Positions 1 to 5,664 of a stretch of DNA of 5,664 bases are shown here, one piece after another. The first letter of the stretch is position 1. Each line of letters opens with the position of its first letter. The notes under the pieces are model-generated. The model made no database searches. It had not been told where the DNA came from and was given only the letters and a program-made list of their open reading frames with translations. The DNA comes from Bacillota bacterium (lineage in GTDB: Bacteria; Bacillota; Dethiobacteria; DTU022): positions 1 through 5,664 of the forward strand of contig JAAZPS010000209.1 of the NCBI GenBank assembly GCA_012797095.1, read 5' to 3'. Position numbers and translations under genes: made by a program.

Positions 1-142
1 AGCCCGAAGGATCTCTGCTCGGGTAGATCACTTATAGATCGCGCCAGTATAGATTCAATTTGGTGCGCGGATCAATTTTTTTATCACTTACGTCCTCTTA
101 TCAGTAACATCTGTTGAGATTCTTCGCTGGGCTCAGAATGAC
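1..142. repeat. MITE-like inverted-repeat element, copy 1 (left end cut by window)
   Basis: The right end (116-142, starting GAGATTCTTCGC and ending CAGAATGAC) is the imperfect reverse complement of a left arm of which only the inner 15 bases (1-15) are inside the window. About 100 bp separates the arms, matching copy 2. The right arm differs from copy 2 by one base at position 130 (G instead of C). It encodes nothing recognisable and has no transposase. It resembles the short dispersed intergenic repeats common in many bacterial genomes, but I cannot name the family. A stem-loop transcript or a transposase-mobilised MITE would both fit. Confidence 0.55.
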
Positions 143-157
143 AGGGGGGAGGGGTCA

Positions 158-179
158 CCCCCACCCCAGCCCTCCCCCC
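158..179 (-). other. G-quadruplex motif, copy 1
   Basis: On the plus strand four C runs of 5, 4, 3 and 6 bases (158-162, 164-167, 170-172, 174-179) are separated by 1, 2 and 1 bases. The minus strand therefore carries four G runs of at least three with loops of 1, 2 and 1 nt, which satisfies the standard G3+N1-7 rule with very short loops. It forms part of the C-rich tail following the right arm of repeat copy 1. Folding is inferred from sequence only. Confidence 0.6.
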
Positions 180-198
180 TCTACCAATCCCTCTTCGA

Positions 199-358
199 GT
201 CATCCTGAGGGCGCAGCCCGAAGGATCTCTGCTCGGGTAGATCTTTTAACCGATCACCTCAATCTAGGTTCAGCCCTGTGCGCAGATCAAATCTTTTATC
301 ACTTACGTTTCTTTGTCAGGGACTTCCTGTTGAGATTCTTCGCTGCGCTCAGAATGAC
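199..358. repeat. MITE-like inverted-repeat element, copy 2 (complete)
   Basis: The left arm at 199-229 (31 nt, starting GTCATCCTGAG) pairs with the right arm at 332-358 (27 nt, ending CTCAGAATGAC). Aligned as reverse complements, 25 of 27 positions match, with two 2-nt insertions in the left arm. The interior is 102 bp and non-coding. No obvious target-site duplication flanks it. Length near 160 bp, terminal inverted repeats and absence of a coding sequence are what a MITE or REP-like intergenic repeat would show. Copy 1 lies 214-216 bp to the left in the same orientation. Confidence 0.6.
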
Positions 359-372
359 AGGGGGAGGGATCA

Positions 373-394
373 CCCCCACCCCAGCCCTCCCCCC
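373..394 (-). other. G-quadruplex motif, copy 2
   Basis: The same four-run C-rich block as at 158-179 (runs at 373-377, 379-382, 385-387, 389-394; spacers 1, 2, 1) follows repeat copy 2. On the minus strand it would be met by any transcript or replication fork moving left from the manC fusion gene. Its last nine useful bases (385-393, CCCTCCCCC) can alternatively pair with GGGGGAGGG at 399-407 across a 5-nt loop, so hairpin and quadruplex are competing structures. Confidence 0.6.
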
Positions 395-469
395 TCAAGG
401 GGGAGGGGGTGTTGTAGTGGCCCTCAAGGGGGAGGGGGTGTTTGTGGTGGCCCCAAGGGGGAGGGGGGA
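392..469. repeat. Tandem repeat, 29-30 bp G-rich unit, about 2.7 copies
   Basis: The unit starts CCCTCAAGGGGGAGGGGGTG and ends in a short TTGTAGTGG-like spacer. Copies lie at 392-420 (29 nt), 421-450 (30 nt) and a shortened, slightly changed third at 451-469. Each copy adds a GGGGGAGGGGG block on the plus strand, and the first also forms a 9-bp hairpin with the preceding C-rich block (385-393 with 399-407). The array looks like slippage expansion of the tail of the neighbouring repeat element. Reading frames through it translate to low-complexity Gly/Pro-rich peptides and are not considered genes. Confidence 0.75.
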
Positions 470-502
470 AATAAGTACAGCTGGGGTGTGGCCCCAGCGT
501 AC
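469..502 (-). terminator. Probable Rho-independent terminator of the minus-strand operon
   Basis: Bases 475-486 and 492-502 form an 11-bp stem with one bulged A (479) and a 5-nt loop (487-491); the upper seven pairs include five G-C next to the loop. Read on the minus strand, the stem is followed at once by TTATTT (474-469), five T in six. It lies about 147 nt past the stop codon of the manC fusion gene, beyond the 36-bp array, in the right orientation to end that transcript. The U-tract is short and interrupted, so termination could be partial. The plus strand has no T run after the stem, so it looks one-directional. Confidence 0.5.
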
Positions 503-506
503 CAAA

Positions 507-685
507 TGATCAAGGGTTTGTAGTGGTGCTATCAGCGTGTAGACCCGGTTAAAACCTGCAGTGCTGCTTTCAGGCTTATCCGGTTAAGTCTTGCAATACT
601 ATATTCAGCGTTTACACCCGGTTAGAACCTATAGCGCTGCTTTCAGGTTTACCCGGTCAAGGCTTGCAGTTCTGCTTTCAGGCTG
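507..685. repeat. Five-copy ~36-bp tandem array that includes the 3' end of the manC fusion gene
   Basis: Copies can be set out at 507-542, 543-577, 578-615, 616-650 and 651-685. Most share an ACCCGGTTAA-like start, a CTTGCAGT-like middle and a CTGCTTTCAGG-like end. There is a higher-order pattern: copies 1 and 3 (ending ATCAGCG/TTCAGCG) resemble each other, and copies 2 and 4 (CTGCTTTCAGG) resemble each other, giving an imperfect ~73-bp dimer seen best as 543-600 against 616-673. The last copy, 651-685, is coding: on the minus strand it specifies SLKAELQALTG, the natural end of the fusion protein, and the TAA stop is at the copy boundary (651-649). Unit lengths of 35-38 bp shift frame, so the array is not an in-frame protein repeat. 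Confidence 0.75.
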
Positions 686-3600
686 TTCAGTTTGTTTTCC
701 GTTTCGGCGGCGCTGCGACCGGTGACGGAGAGGTAGATCTTGATCTTCGGCTCGGTCCCCGAGGGGCGGATGCAGAACCAGGCACCGCTTTCCAGCCGGT
801 AGTGGAGCACCTTGGAGCGGGGCAGCTCCAGGGGCTGCTCCGTTCCGTTGAGCAGGTCCCAGCTTTTGCGCTCCTCGTAGTCCCTCTTCTCGACAACCCT
901 CTCTCCGGCCACCGTCGGGGGTATCCGATCAAAGGCGCTGATGATGCCGGCGGCGGCGGCCATATCGGTCAGCTCGATGGAGAGGAGATCTTCGCGGTAG
1001 TAGCCGTGGCGGCGGGAGAGCTCTTCGAGAGCCTGGAGCAGGTCTTTACCTTTTTCCCGATGGTAGGCGGCCATCTCGGCGATGAGATAGGCTGCCAGGA
1101 CGGCATCCTTGTCCCGGGCGTAGGTCCCGGCGAGGAAGCCGTAGCTCTCCTCGTAGCCGAAGATAAAGTTGTGCGCGCCGCTCTCTTCGAATGCGCTCAT
1201 CTTCTCCCCGATATATTTGAATCCCGTCAGCGTCTCCATGGTCTCGACGCCGTAGGCATCGGCGACCTTCCGGCCGAGCTCTCCGGTGACGATGGTCTTG
1301 ATCATCACCGCATTTTCCGGCAGCTCGCCCCGCTCGGTGAGCCTTCCGAGCAGGTAATCCAGCAGCAGAGCGCCGATCTCGTTGCCGTTGAGGTGGTGAT
1401 ACTCCCCGGCGGCGCTGCGAACAGCGCAGCCGACGCGGTCAGCATCTGGATCGGTCGCCAGGACCAGAGCGGCCTCTTCGCGGCGGGCCAGCTCCAGGGC
1501 CAGCTTGAAGGTGGAGGGCTCCTCGGGGTTGGGCACCTTGACCGTGCCGAACTGGGGGTCGGGGACCATCTGCTCGGCAACAGGGTAAAGCTCGACAAAG
1601 GAACGTTCACGCAGCAGGGTCGGGATCTGGCAGCAGCCGGTGCCGTGCAAAGGGGTGAAGACCACCTTCAGCCGGGTCTGCGGTTCGGTGAGGCCGAGGC
1701 CGCGGATCGCTTTCAGATAAGCTGCATCGATCTCCGGCCCGATGAACTGCAAGAGACCTTCCCTCAGCGCCTCCTCGCGGGAGATGGTTTTGACATCGTC
1801 GAACAGATCGAGCCGGGCGATGGCCCCGGCAACCTCGTCGATGAACGGCGCAACCCCCTGGCCCCCGTCGGGTCCGTAGACCTTGTACCCGTTGTACTGG
1901 GGCGGGTTGTGGCTGGCCGTGATCACGATCCCGGCGGCGCAGCCCAGCTCGCGCACGGCAAAGGAGAGCTCCGGCGTGGGCCGGACCCCGTCGAAGAGAA
2001 GGGCGGTGATCCCGTTCGCCGCCAGGGTCAGGGCGGCATCGATAGAAAATTCTTCGGAATACTGGCGGGTATCATAGGCGATGGCGACCCGCTTCTCTGC
2101 CGGGGCCGGCTGGAGGCTGTTGATATGGTCGGCCAGCCCCTGGGTCGCCCGCCGGACGATATAGCGGTTGAACCGGTTCAGCCCGGGACCGATCAGGCCG
2201 CGCATCCCCCCGGTGCCGAAGGCGAGCTCGCCGCCGAAGCAGCTCTCGATCGCCTCGCTGTCCCCGGCCATCGCCTGCAGCTGCTGCCGGCTCCCGGGAT
2301 CGAGATCCGGCCGGCCGAGCCAGCGCTCGTAATGCTGCTGTGGGGCGGCCGCCGCGACACGGCCGAAATCGTCTTCGTAGCGGATGATATCATCCTCGCC
2401 GAGATAGTCGCCGCTCTGCACCTCGATCACCTCGAGCAGCGCCTCGCCGGGGTTCTCCAGGCGGTGCTTCGCCCCTGTTGGGATGAAGGCGGTCTCGCCT
2501 TTTTCCAGCTGCAGCTTCGCTTGGTCAACGGTGACCAGCGCTCTCCCCCGGATGACGACCCAGTTCTCGGCACGGTGGCGGTGGCTCTGCAGGCTGAGCC
2601 GCTTGCCCGGCTCGACGGTGATCCGCTTCACCTGGTAGCCCTCCCCCAGCTCCAGCGTGGTGAAGCTGCCCCAGGGGCGGTGAATGGTGGGGTGGTTCAG
2701 GCATTCGGGGGCGCCCTGCTTTTCCAGCTCCCCGGCGAGCGCCCGCACCTCCTGGGAGCGCTCCAGAGGGCAGACCAGCACGGCATCGGCGGTCTCGACC
2801 ACGGCCATCTTCTTCAGGCCGGCGGCGGCGATGAGGCGCGAGCGGGAGATGACCAAGCTGTCGCTGCTGTCGAGCAGCAGGGTGCGCCCCTCGCAGTAGT
2901 TGCCGGCCTCATCTTTCACCGAGATCTGATGCAACGCGGCGAAGCTGCCGACGTCGCTCCAGGGGATCGCCGTGGGGATCACCGCCACATCTGCGGCCCG
3001 CTCCATGATCCCGTAATCGATGGAGATAGGCTCGATCCGGGCATAGGCTTGCTCGATGGTGCTCTCGTCGGCGAAATCGATCTGCTCCAGGGCGGCGGCC
3101 ATCTCCGGCAGGTGGCGGCGGTAGGCCTCGATGAGCGGGCCCACCCGGAAGACGAAGATGCCGCTGTTCCAGAGATAGCAACCTTCCTCGAGATAGGCCG
3201 CCGCACGCTCGCGGTCGGGTTTCTCGACAAAGCGCTTCACCCGGTAGAGCTCCCCGTTCAGGGGCTCGCCGCGGCAGATATAGCCGTAGCCGGTCTCGGG
3301 ATAGGTCGGATTGATCCCGAAGGTGATCAGGCCGTGCTCCCTGGCCGCCTTCGCCGCCCTTTTCAGCAGGGCGGCAAATTGCTCACGGTGCGGGATATAG
3401 TGATCCGAGGGCAGAACGGCCATCACCGCATCGGGGCCGCTACGGCTTTTCAGGAACCAGGCCCCCAGCCCGATGGCCGGGGCGGTATTGCGCGACTGCG
3501 GCTCTCCTAAAAGGGTCACCGCTCCGGGGGCGAGCCCCGCTTTTTCCAGCTGGCGGTTGATCTCGCCTTGCTGCTCCCGGTGCGTCACCACGATGATCTG

Positions 3601-3753
3601 CTCCGGCTGCAGCGGCGGCATCAGCCGCTGCAGGGTCTCCTGAAAGAGGCTCCCCCGGCCGCGGCCGAAGGAGAGGTACTGCTTGGGAAAATACTCCCGG
3701 CTGAGCGGCCAGAGGCGGGTGCCGCTTCCGCCGGCGAGGATCAGAGCGTACAT
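649..3753 (-). CDS. Trifunctional GDP-mannose enzyme: ManC/AlgA-type guanylyltransferase-isomerase fused to PgcA-type phosphohexomutase
   Basis: 1034 aa from ATG 3753 (numbering used here). Residues 1-~340 are the mannose-1-phosphate guanylyltransferase: nucleotide-binding signature LILAGGSGTRLWPLSR (4-19), FPKQYL (22-27), LPSDHY (114-119), FVEKP (175-179), WSDVG (265-269). Residues ~349-465 are the type II mannose-6-phosphate isomerase cupin, with probable metal ligands Q389, H391, H393, E396 and H430, ending in the usual YEDDFGR. An Ala-rich linker (~466-474) leads to a complete mutase (475-1034): FGTGGMRG (512-519), TASHNP with phosphoserine S614, Mg loop DPDADR (768-773), sugar loop GYEESYG (866-872), phosphate loop RPSGTEPK (996-1003). 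Known family roles imply fructose-6-P to GDP-mannose in one cytoplasmic protein. Both halves are full length and no Met or ribosome site lies at the junction, so this is a real fusion. The mutase resembles PgcA/PGM2 rather than AlgC/ManB, so phosphoglucomutase activity is an alternative. A TTG at 3756 could add one residue. Confidence 0.93.
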   Translation of the reverse strand: MYALILAGGSGTRLWPLSREYFPKQYLSFGRGRGSLFQETLQRLMPPLQPEQIIVVTHREQQGEINRQLEKAGLAPGAVTLLGEPQSRNTAPAIGLGAWFLKSRSGPDAVMAVLPSDHYIPHREQFAALLKRAAKAAREHGLITFGINPTYPETGYGYICRGEPLNGELYRVKRFVEKPDRERAAAYLEEGCYLWNSGIFVFRVGPLIEAYRRHLPEMAAALEQIDFADESTIEQAYARIEPISIDYGIMERAADVAVIPTAIPWSDVGSFAALHQISVKDEAGNYCEGRTLLLDSSDSLVISRSRLIAAAGLKKMAVVETADAVLVCPLERSQEVRALAGELEKQGAPECLNHPTIHRPWGSFTTLELGEGYQVKRITVEPGKRLSLQSHRHRAENWVVIRGRALVTVDQAKLQLEKGETAFIPTGAKHRLENPGEALLEVIEVQSGDYLGEDDIIRYEDDFGRVAAAAPQQHYERWLGRPDLDPGSRQQLQAMAGDSEAIESCFGGELAFGTGGMRGLIGPGLNRFNRYIVRRATQGLADHINSLQPAPAEKRVAIAYDTRQYSEEFSIDAALTLAANGITALLFDGVRPTPELSFAVRELGCAAGIVITASHNPPQYNGYKVYGPDGGQGVAPFIDEVAGAIARLDLFDDVKTISREEALREGLLQFIGPEIDAAYLKAIRGLGLTEPQTRLKVVFTPLHGTGCCQIPTLLRERSFVELYPVAEQMVPDPQFGTVKVPNPEEPSTFKLALELARREEAALVLATDPDADRVGCAVRSAAGEYHHLNGNEIGALLLDYLLGRLTERGELPENAVMIKTIVTGELGRKVADAYGVETMETLTGFKYIGEKMSAFEESGAHNFIFGYEESYGFLAGTYARDKDAVLAAYLIAEMAAYHREKGKDLLQALEELSRRHGYYREDLLSIELTDMAAAAGIISAFDRIPPTVAGERVVEKRDYEERKSWDLLNGTEQPLELPRSKVLHYRLESGAWFCIRPSGTEPKIKIYLSVTGRSAAETENKLNSLKAELQALTG

Positions 3754-3763
3754 CAACGGTTCA

Positions 3764-3770
3764 CTCCTCT
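3764..3770 (-). promoter_or_regulatory. Shine-Dalgarno site of the manC fusion gene
   Basis: AGAGGAG on the minus strand (3770-3764) is a strong anti-16S match. It stands 7 nt before the TTG at 3756 and 10 nt before the ATG at 3753; both starts are in frame and adjacent. ATG is preferred because family members begin with one Met just before the hydrophobic strand leading into the GGSGTRLWP signature, but the spacing slightly favours TTG. Having its own site means the gene does not depend on translational coupling to the upstream glycosyltransferase. I see no convincing promoter in the 68-nt gap (3754-3821), which suggests co-transcription. Confidence 0.75.
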
Positions 3771-3821
3771 ATAGCAAGGTAATCTCTCTATCTGGATCTG
3801 CTCAAACTATATCTTAAATGT

Positions 3822-5664
3822 TCAGATCTCGTCAAAGGGCGGCGGGGTCGTCCCGGCAACTTCGCCCAGCCCGGCGTAGCCCTGATGGGAATCCAGGTGC
3901 ATCCGGTGCAGCACCAGCAGCAGGGAGATCGTTGACTCGCCCCCCTGATTCTGATTGACCCCGCCCGGCAAGAGGCCGTCGTGGCAGCCGCCGCTGCTGA
4001 AGTCGTAGAGCGGCTGGTGGATATCGTTGTTGCCGAAGAACCAGTTGAAGGACCAGTCCATGGCGATCTGCCAGCGGGGCTCCCCGGTGGCCTGGTGGGC
4101 CTGGGAGCAGGCATCGACCAGGGCGGCTGCATCGAGGGGCTGCTGGTCAAAGGCGGCCTTCTCGCCACCGCGGCTGTACCAGCCGTTGTTCCCCACGAGG
4201 GAAAGCTGCCCCCCTTCCGGGTTGGTCTGGACGGAGATGAGCCAGTCGAGGGCGCGCAGCCCGGTCTCGAGGAAGCGCTGCTCCTCGAGGTAGTTCCCTG
4301 CGGCGATGAGCGCCTGGGGGATGCGGGCGTTGTCGTAGGTCACGCTTTCCTCCAGCCAGAACCACTCTGCCGAGCTGTTTTCGTCGAACTGACGGCAGAG
4401 CCGCTCGCTGAGGGTGGAGGCGATCTTGCGCACCTCCGGATCGCCGCCGAAGCGCTTCAGGTAGTAGACCGCCCCGAGGATGGTAAAGGCCCAGGCGCGG
4501 GGCGAGGTGAACGGCTCCACCGGCACGAGCAGCTGCTTGAAAAACGGCGTGATCAGCCCGAGGAGGGAATCGTCGGGCGGGTAGGCCACGGTATAGCCGA
4601 GAGCCCAGATAGTCCGCCCGTGACAGTCTTCGGAGCCGGCCTGCTCCAGCCAGCGCCGCTGGTAGGAGAGGAAATTGCGCATCCGTCCGTTCTTGTGATT
4701 GTATCCATCGAGCAAAAAGCTGAGGTAGATCCGGAAAAGGGGCCGGATCTGCTCTTCCTTGAACAGGCGCCAGTGCATCACCGTCGTCACCAGGGCCCGG
4801 GCGTTGTCGTCGGTGCAGTAACCGTGGCTACGGTTCGGCACCGAGTAGAGCGCATGCTGGAACAGCCCCGTATCGTCGGTCAGCGTGCGCAGGTGATCCA
4901 GCCGGATCTCGGGCAAAACGGCGCTGCCGGTCACGGCAAGGCTCTGGATCGACTTGCGGACCACCTTGCTGTAGTTGAGCCGGGCCTGCTCGAAGGCAGA
5001 GGCATAGTTGCGCGCCACCTCGCGCCAGATCATCTTGCGGCCGTACTGATAGGCCTGGCTGCGCATGCGGCTGCGCGCGGCCCTGTCGCCGAGAAGCTCG
5101 ATCAGTTTGTCGCCCATGGCCTCGCTATCGCGGAAGGGAACCAGGCTGCCGCGTCCGTCAGCGAGCAGCTCCTGGGCATACCAGTACGGGGTGGAGACAA
5201 TCACCTTACCACAGGCGAGGGCATAGGCCAGCGTGCCCGAGGTGATCTGATCCTGGTTCACGTAAGGGGTGAGATAGATATCGGTGGCCACCAGGAAATC
5301 GATGAGCCGCTCCAGGGAAACGTACTGGTTGTAGAAGGCGATCTGCTCCTGGAGCCCCTTGTCCCGGACGAGCTGCTCCAGCTGGTGGCGGTACTGCTCG
5401 CCGTGGCGGCGCTTCACCTCGGGATGGGTCGCTCCAAGGATGATATAGAGCACCTCGGGATATTTCCGGGCGACCTTCTCGAGGGAGGCGATGGCGTACT
5501 CGATCCCCTTGTTCGGCCCGAGCAGGCCGAAGGTGAGCAGCAGGGTCCGCCCCTCGGCCTGAAAACGCTCCTTGTAGAAGGAGGAGTCGAGAAAGGGGAC
5601 GTCGGGGGCCCCGTGGGGGATCATCCGGATCTTGGCGGCGGGAACAGCGTAGACCTCCTTGAGC
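3822..5664 (-). CDS. GT4-type glycosyltransferase fused to a C-terminal helical (alpha/alpha)6-like domain; N-terminus outside the window
   Basis: About 613 residues are visible. The frame runs open to the window edge: 13 codons (ending AAKIR) precede the Met at 5624, which is internal because it falls within the family segment KIRMIPHGAPDVPF. Numbering below counts that Met as 1. Residues 1-~220 are the C-terminal Rossmann half of a GT-B, GT4-like glycosyltransferase: TFGLLGPNKGIEYAI (31-45), LGATHPE (63-69), SGTLAYALACGK (129-140) and STPYWYAQELL (144-154). The usual EX7E pair is replaced by Q126 and Y134. Residues ~235-580 form a second, helix-rich domain with conserved-looking HGYCTDDNARAL (267-278), TYDNARIPQAL (429-439), FDQQPLDAAAL (492-502) and DFSSGGCHDG (541-550). 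This resembles an (alpha/alpha)6 toroid of glycoside-active enzymes; the assignment is from motif pattern only. There is no membrane segment in the visible part, so it is probably cytoplasmic or peripheral. Next to a GDP-mannose enzyme, a mannosyltransferase role is plausible but unproven. Confidence 0.85.
   Translation of the reverse strand, partial: LKEVYAVPAAKIRMIPHGAPDVPFLDSSFYKERFQAEGRTLLLTFGLLGPNKGIEYAIASLEKVARKYPEVLYIILGATHPEVKRRHGEQYRHQLEQLVRDKGLQEQIAFYNQYVSLERLIDFLVATDIYLTPYVNQDQITSGTLAYALACGKVIVSTPYWYAQELLADGRGSLVPFRDSEAMGDKLIELLGDRAARSRMRSQAYQYGRKMIWREVARNYASAFEQARLNYSKVVRKSIQSLAVTGSAVLPEIRLDHLRTLTDDTGLFQHALYSVPNRSHGYCTDDNARALVTTVMHWRLFKEEQIRPLFRIYLSFLLDGYNHKNGRMRNFLSYQRRWLEQAGSEDCHGRTIWALGYTVAYPPDDSLLGLITPFFKQLLVPVEPFTSPRAWAFTILGAVYYLKRFGGDPEVRKIASTLSERLCRQFDENSSAEWFWLEESVTYDNARIPQALIAAGNYLEEQRFLETGLRALDWLISVQTNPEGGQLSLVGNNGWYSRGGEKAAFDQQPLDAAALVDACSQAHQATGEPRWQIAMDWSFNWFFGNNDIHQPLYDFSSGGCHDGLLPGGVNQNQGGESTISLLLVLHRMHLDSHQGYAGLGEVAGTTPPPFDEI

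Larger units (their letters stand above)
1..395. repeat. Large imperfect direct duplication, two units about 215 bp apart
   Basis: Bases 1-180 and 215-395 are two copies of one module in direct orientation. The first 29 bases of the window recur exactly at 215-243. A 70-base segment at 111-180 recurs at 327-395 with two substitutions and one base lost from a G run. Between these blocks the copies share only islands, such as the ATCACTTACG core near 83-92 and 298-307, so the interior has diverged more than the ends. The left copy is cut by the window edge. No credible gene lies in this stretch. The pattern fits two adjacent insertions or an old tandem duplication of a short non-coding element. 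Confidence 0.85.

Noticed and set aside
385..407. The 9-bp CCCTCCCCC/GGGGGAGGG hairpin as a terminator
   Set aside because: Neither strand has a T run after the stem; it belongs to the repeat structure.
114..523. Two overlapping plus-strand open frames of 131 and 81 codons
   Set aside because: They run through the inverted-repeat element and the G-rich tandem repeats. Their products are Pro/Gly-rich peptides copied from the repeats, with no ribosome site or family resemblance.
392..685. Possible CRISPR array from the repeats of 29-38 bp
   Set aside because: The units abut directly with no unique spacers and have diverged from each other, so these are ordinary tandem repeats.
664..3510. A 948-codon open frame on the plus strand, antisense to the manC fusion gene
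   Set aside because: It is the complementary-frame shadow of a GC-rich gene. Its translation is low-complexity and shows no family motif, while the minus-strand frame carries all signatures of known enzymes.
3754..3821. Possible internal promoter in the gap between the two genes
   Set aside because: The gap is AT-richer than its flanks, but the best -35-like TTGAGC has no TATAAT-like partner at 16-18 nt; only the Shine-Dalgarno is supported.
3822..5624. Met at 5624 as the true start of the glycosyltransferase
   Set aside because: The frame stays open to the window edge, the residues before this Met fit the conserved strand of the family, and the N-terminal half of the GT-B fold would be missing.

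Overview
The window is GC-rich bacterial DNA with two large genes, both on the minus strand, followed downstream by about 650 bp of repeat-packed, gene-free DNA. In transcription order (right to left): (1) the C-terminal ~613 residues of a GT4-type glycosyltransferase fused to an alpha-helical, (alpha/alpha)6-like domain, whose start lies beyond base 5664; (2) after a 68-nt gap with a good Shine-Dalgarno sequence, a 1034-residue fusion of a complete AlgA/ManC-type mannose-1-phosphate guanylyltransferase/mannose-6-phosphate isomerase with a complete PgcA-type phosphohexomutase; (3) a repeat region at 1-685.

Read as a pathway, the fusion protein carries every activity needed to go from fructose-6-phosphate through mannose-6-phosphate and mannose-1-phosphate to GDP-mannose. 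The adjacent glycosyltransferase is a plausible consumer of the sugar nucleotide. The pair therefore looks like part of a cytoplasmic module making a mannose-containing glycan or glycoside. The product cannot be read from this window.

The downstream region has four layers. From the stop codon outward: a five-copy array of a ~36-bp unit (507-685) whose first copy is the last coding segment of the fusion gene; a strong hairpin followed by a T-rich tract on the gene strand (469-502), a reasonable transcription terminator; a G-rich 29-30-bp tandem repeat (392-469); and two direct copies of a ~160-bp element with imperfect terminal inverted repeats (<1-142 and 199-358), each trailed by a C-rich block that is a textbook G-quadruplex motif on the minus strand.

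The organism cannot be fixed from this sequence. The GC content, the gene style and the dispersed intergenic repeats would suit a Desulfuromonadales/Geobacter-like bacterium or another GC-rich environmental Gram-negative; this is a weak inference. The best leads are the all-in-one GDP-mannose enzyme, the tandem array grown from or into the gene's 3' end, and the glycosyltransferase with a non-canonical EX7E motif and a helical partner domain.
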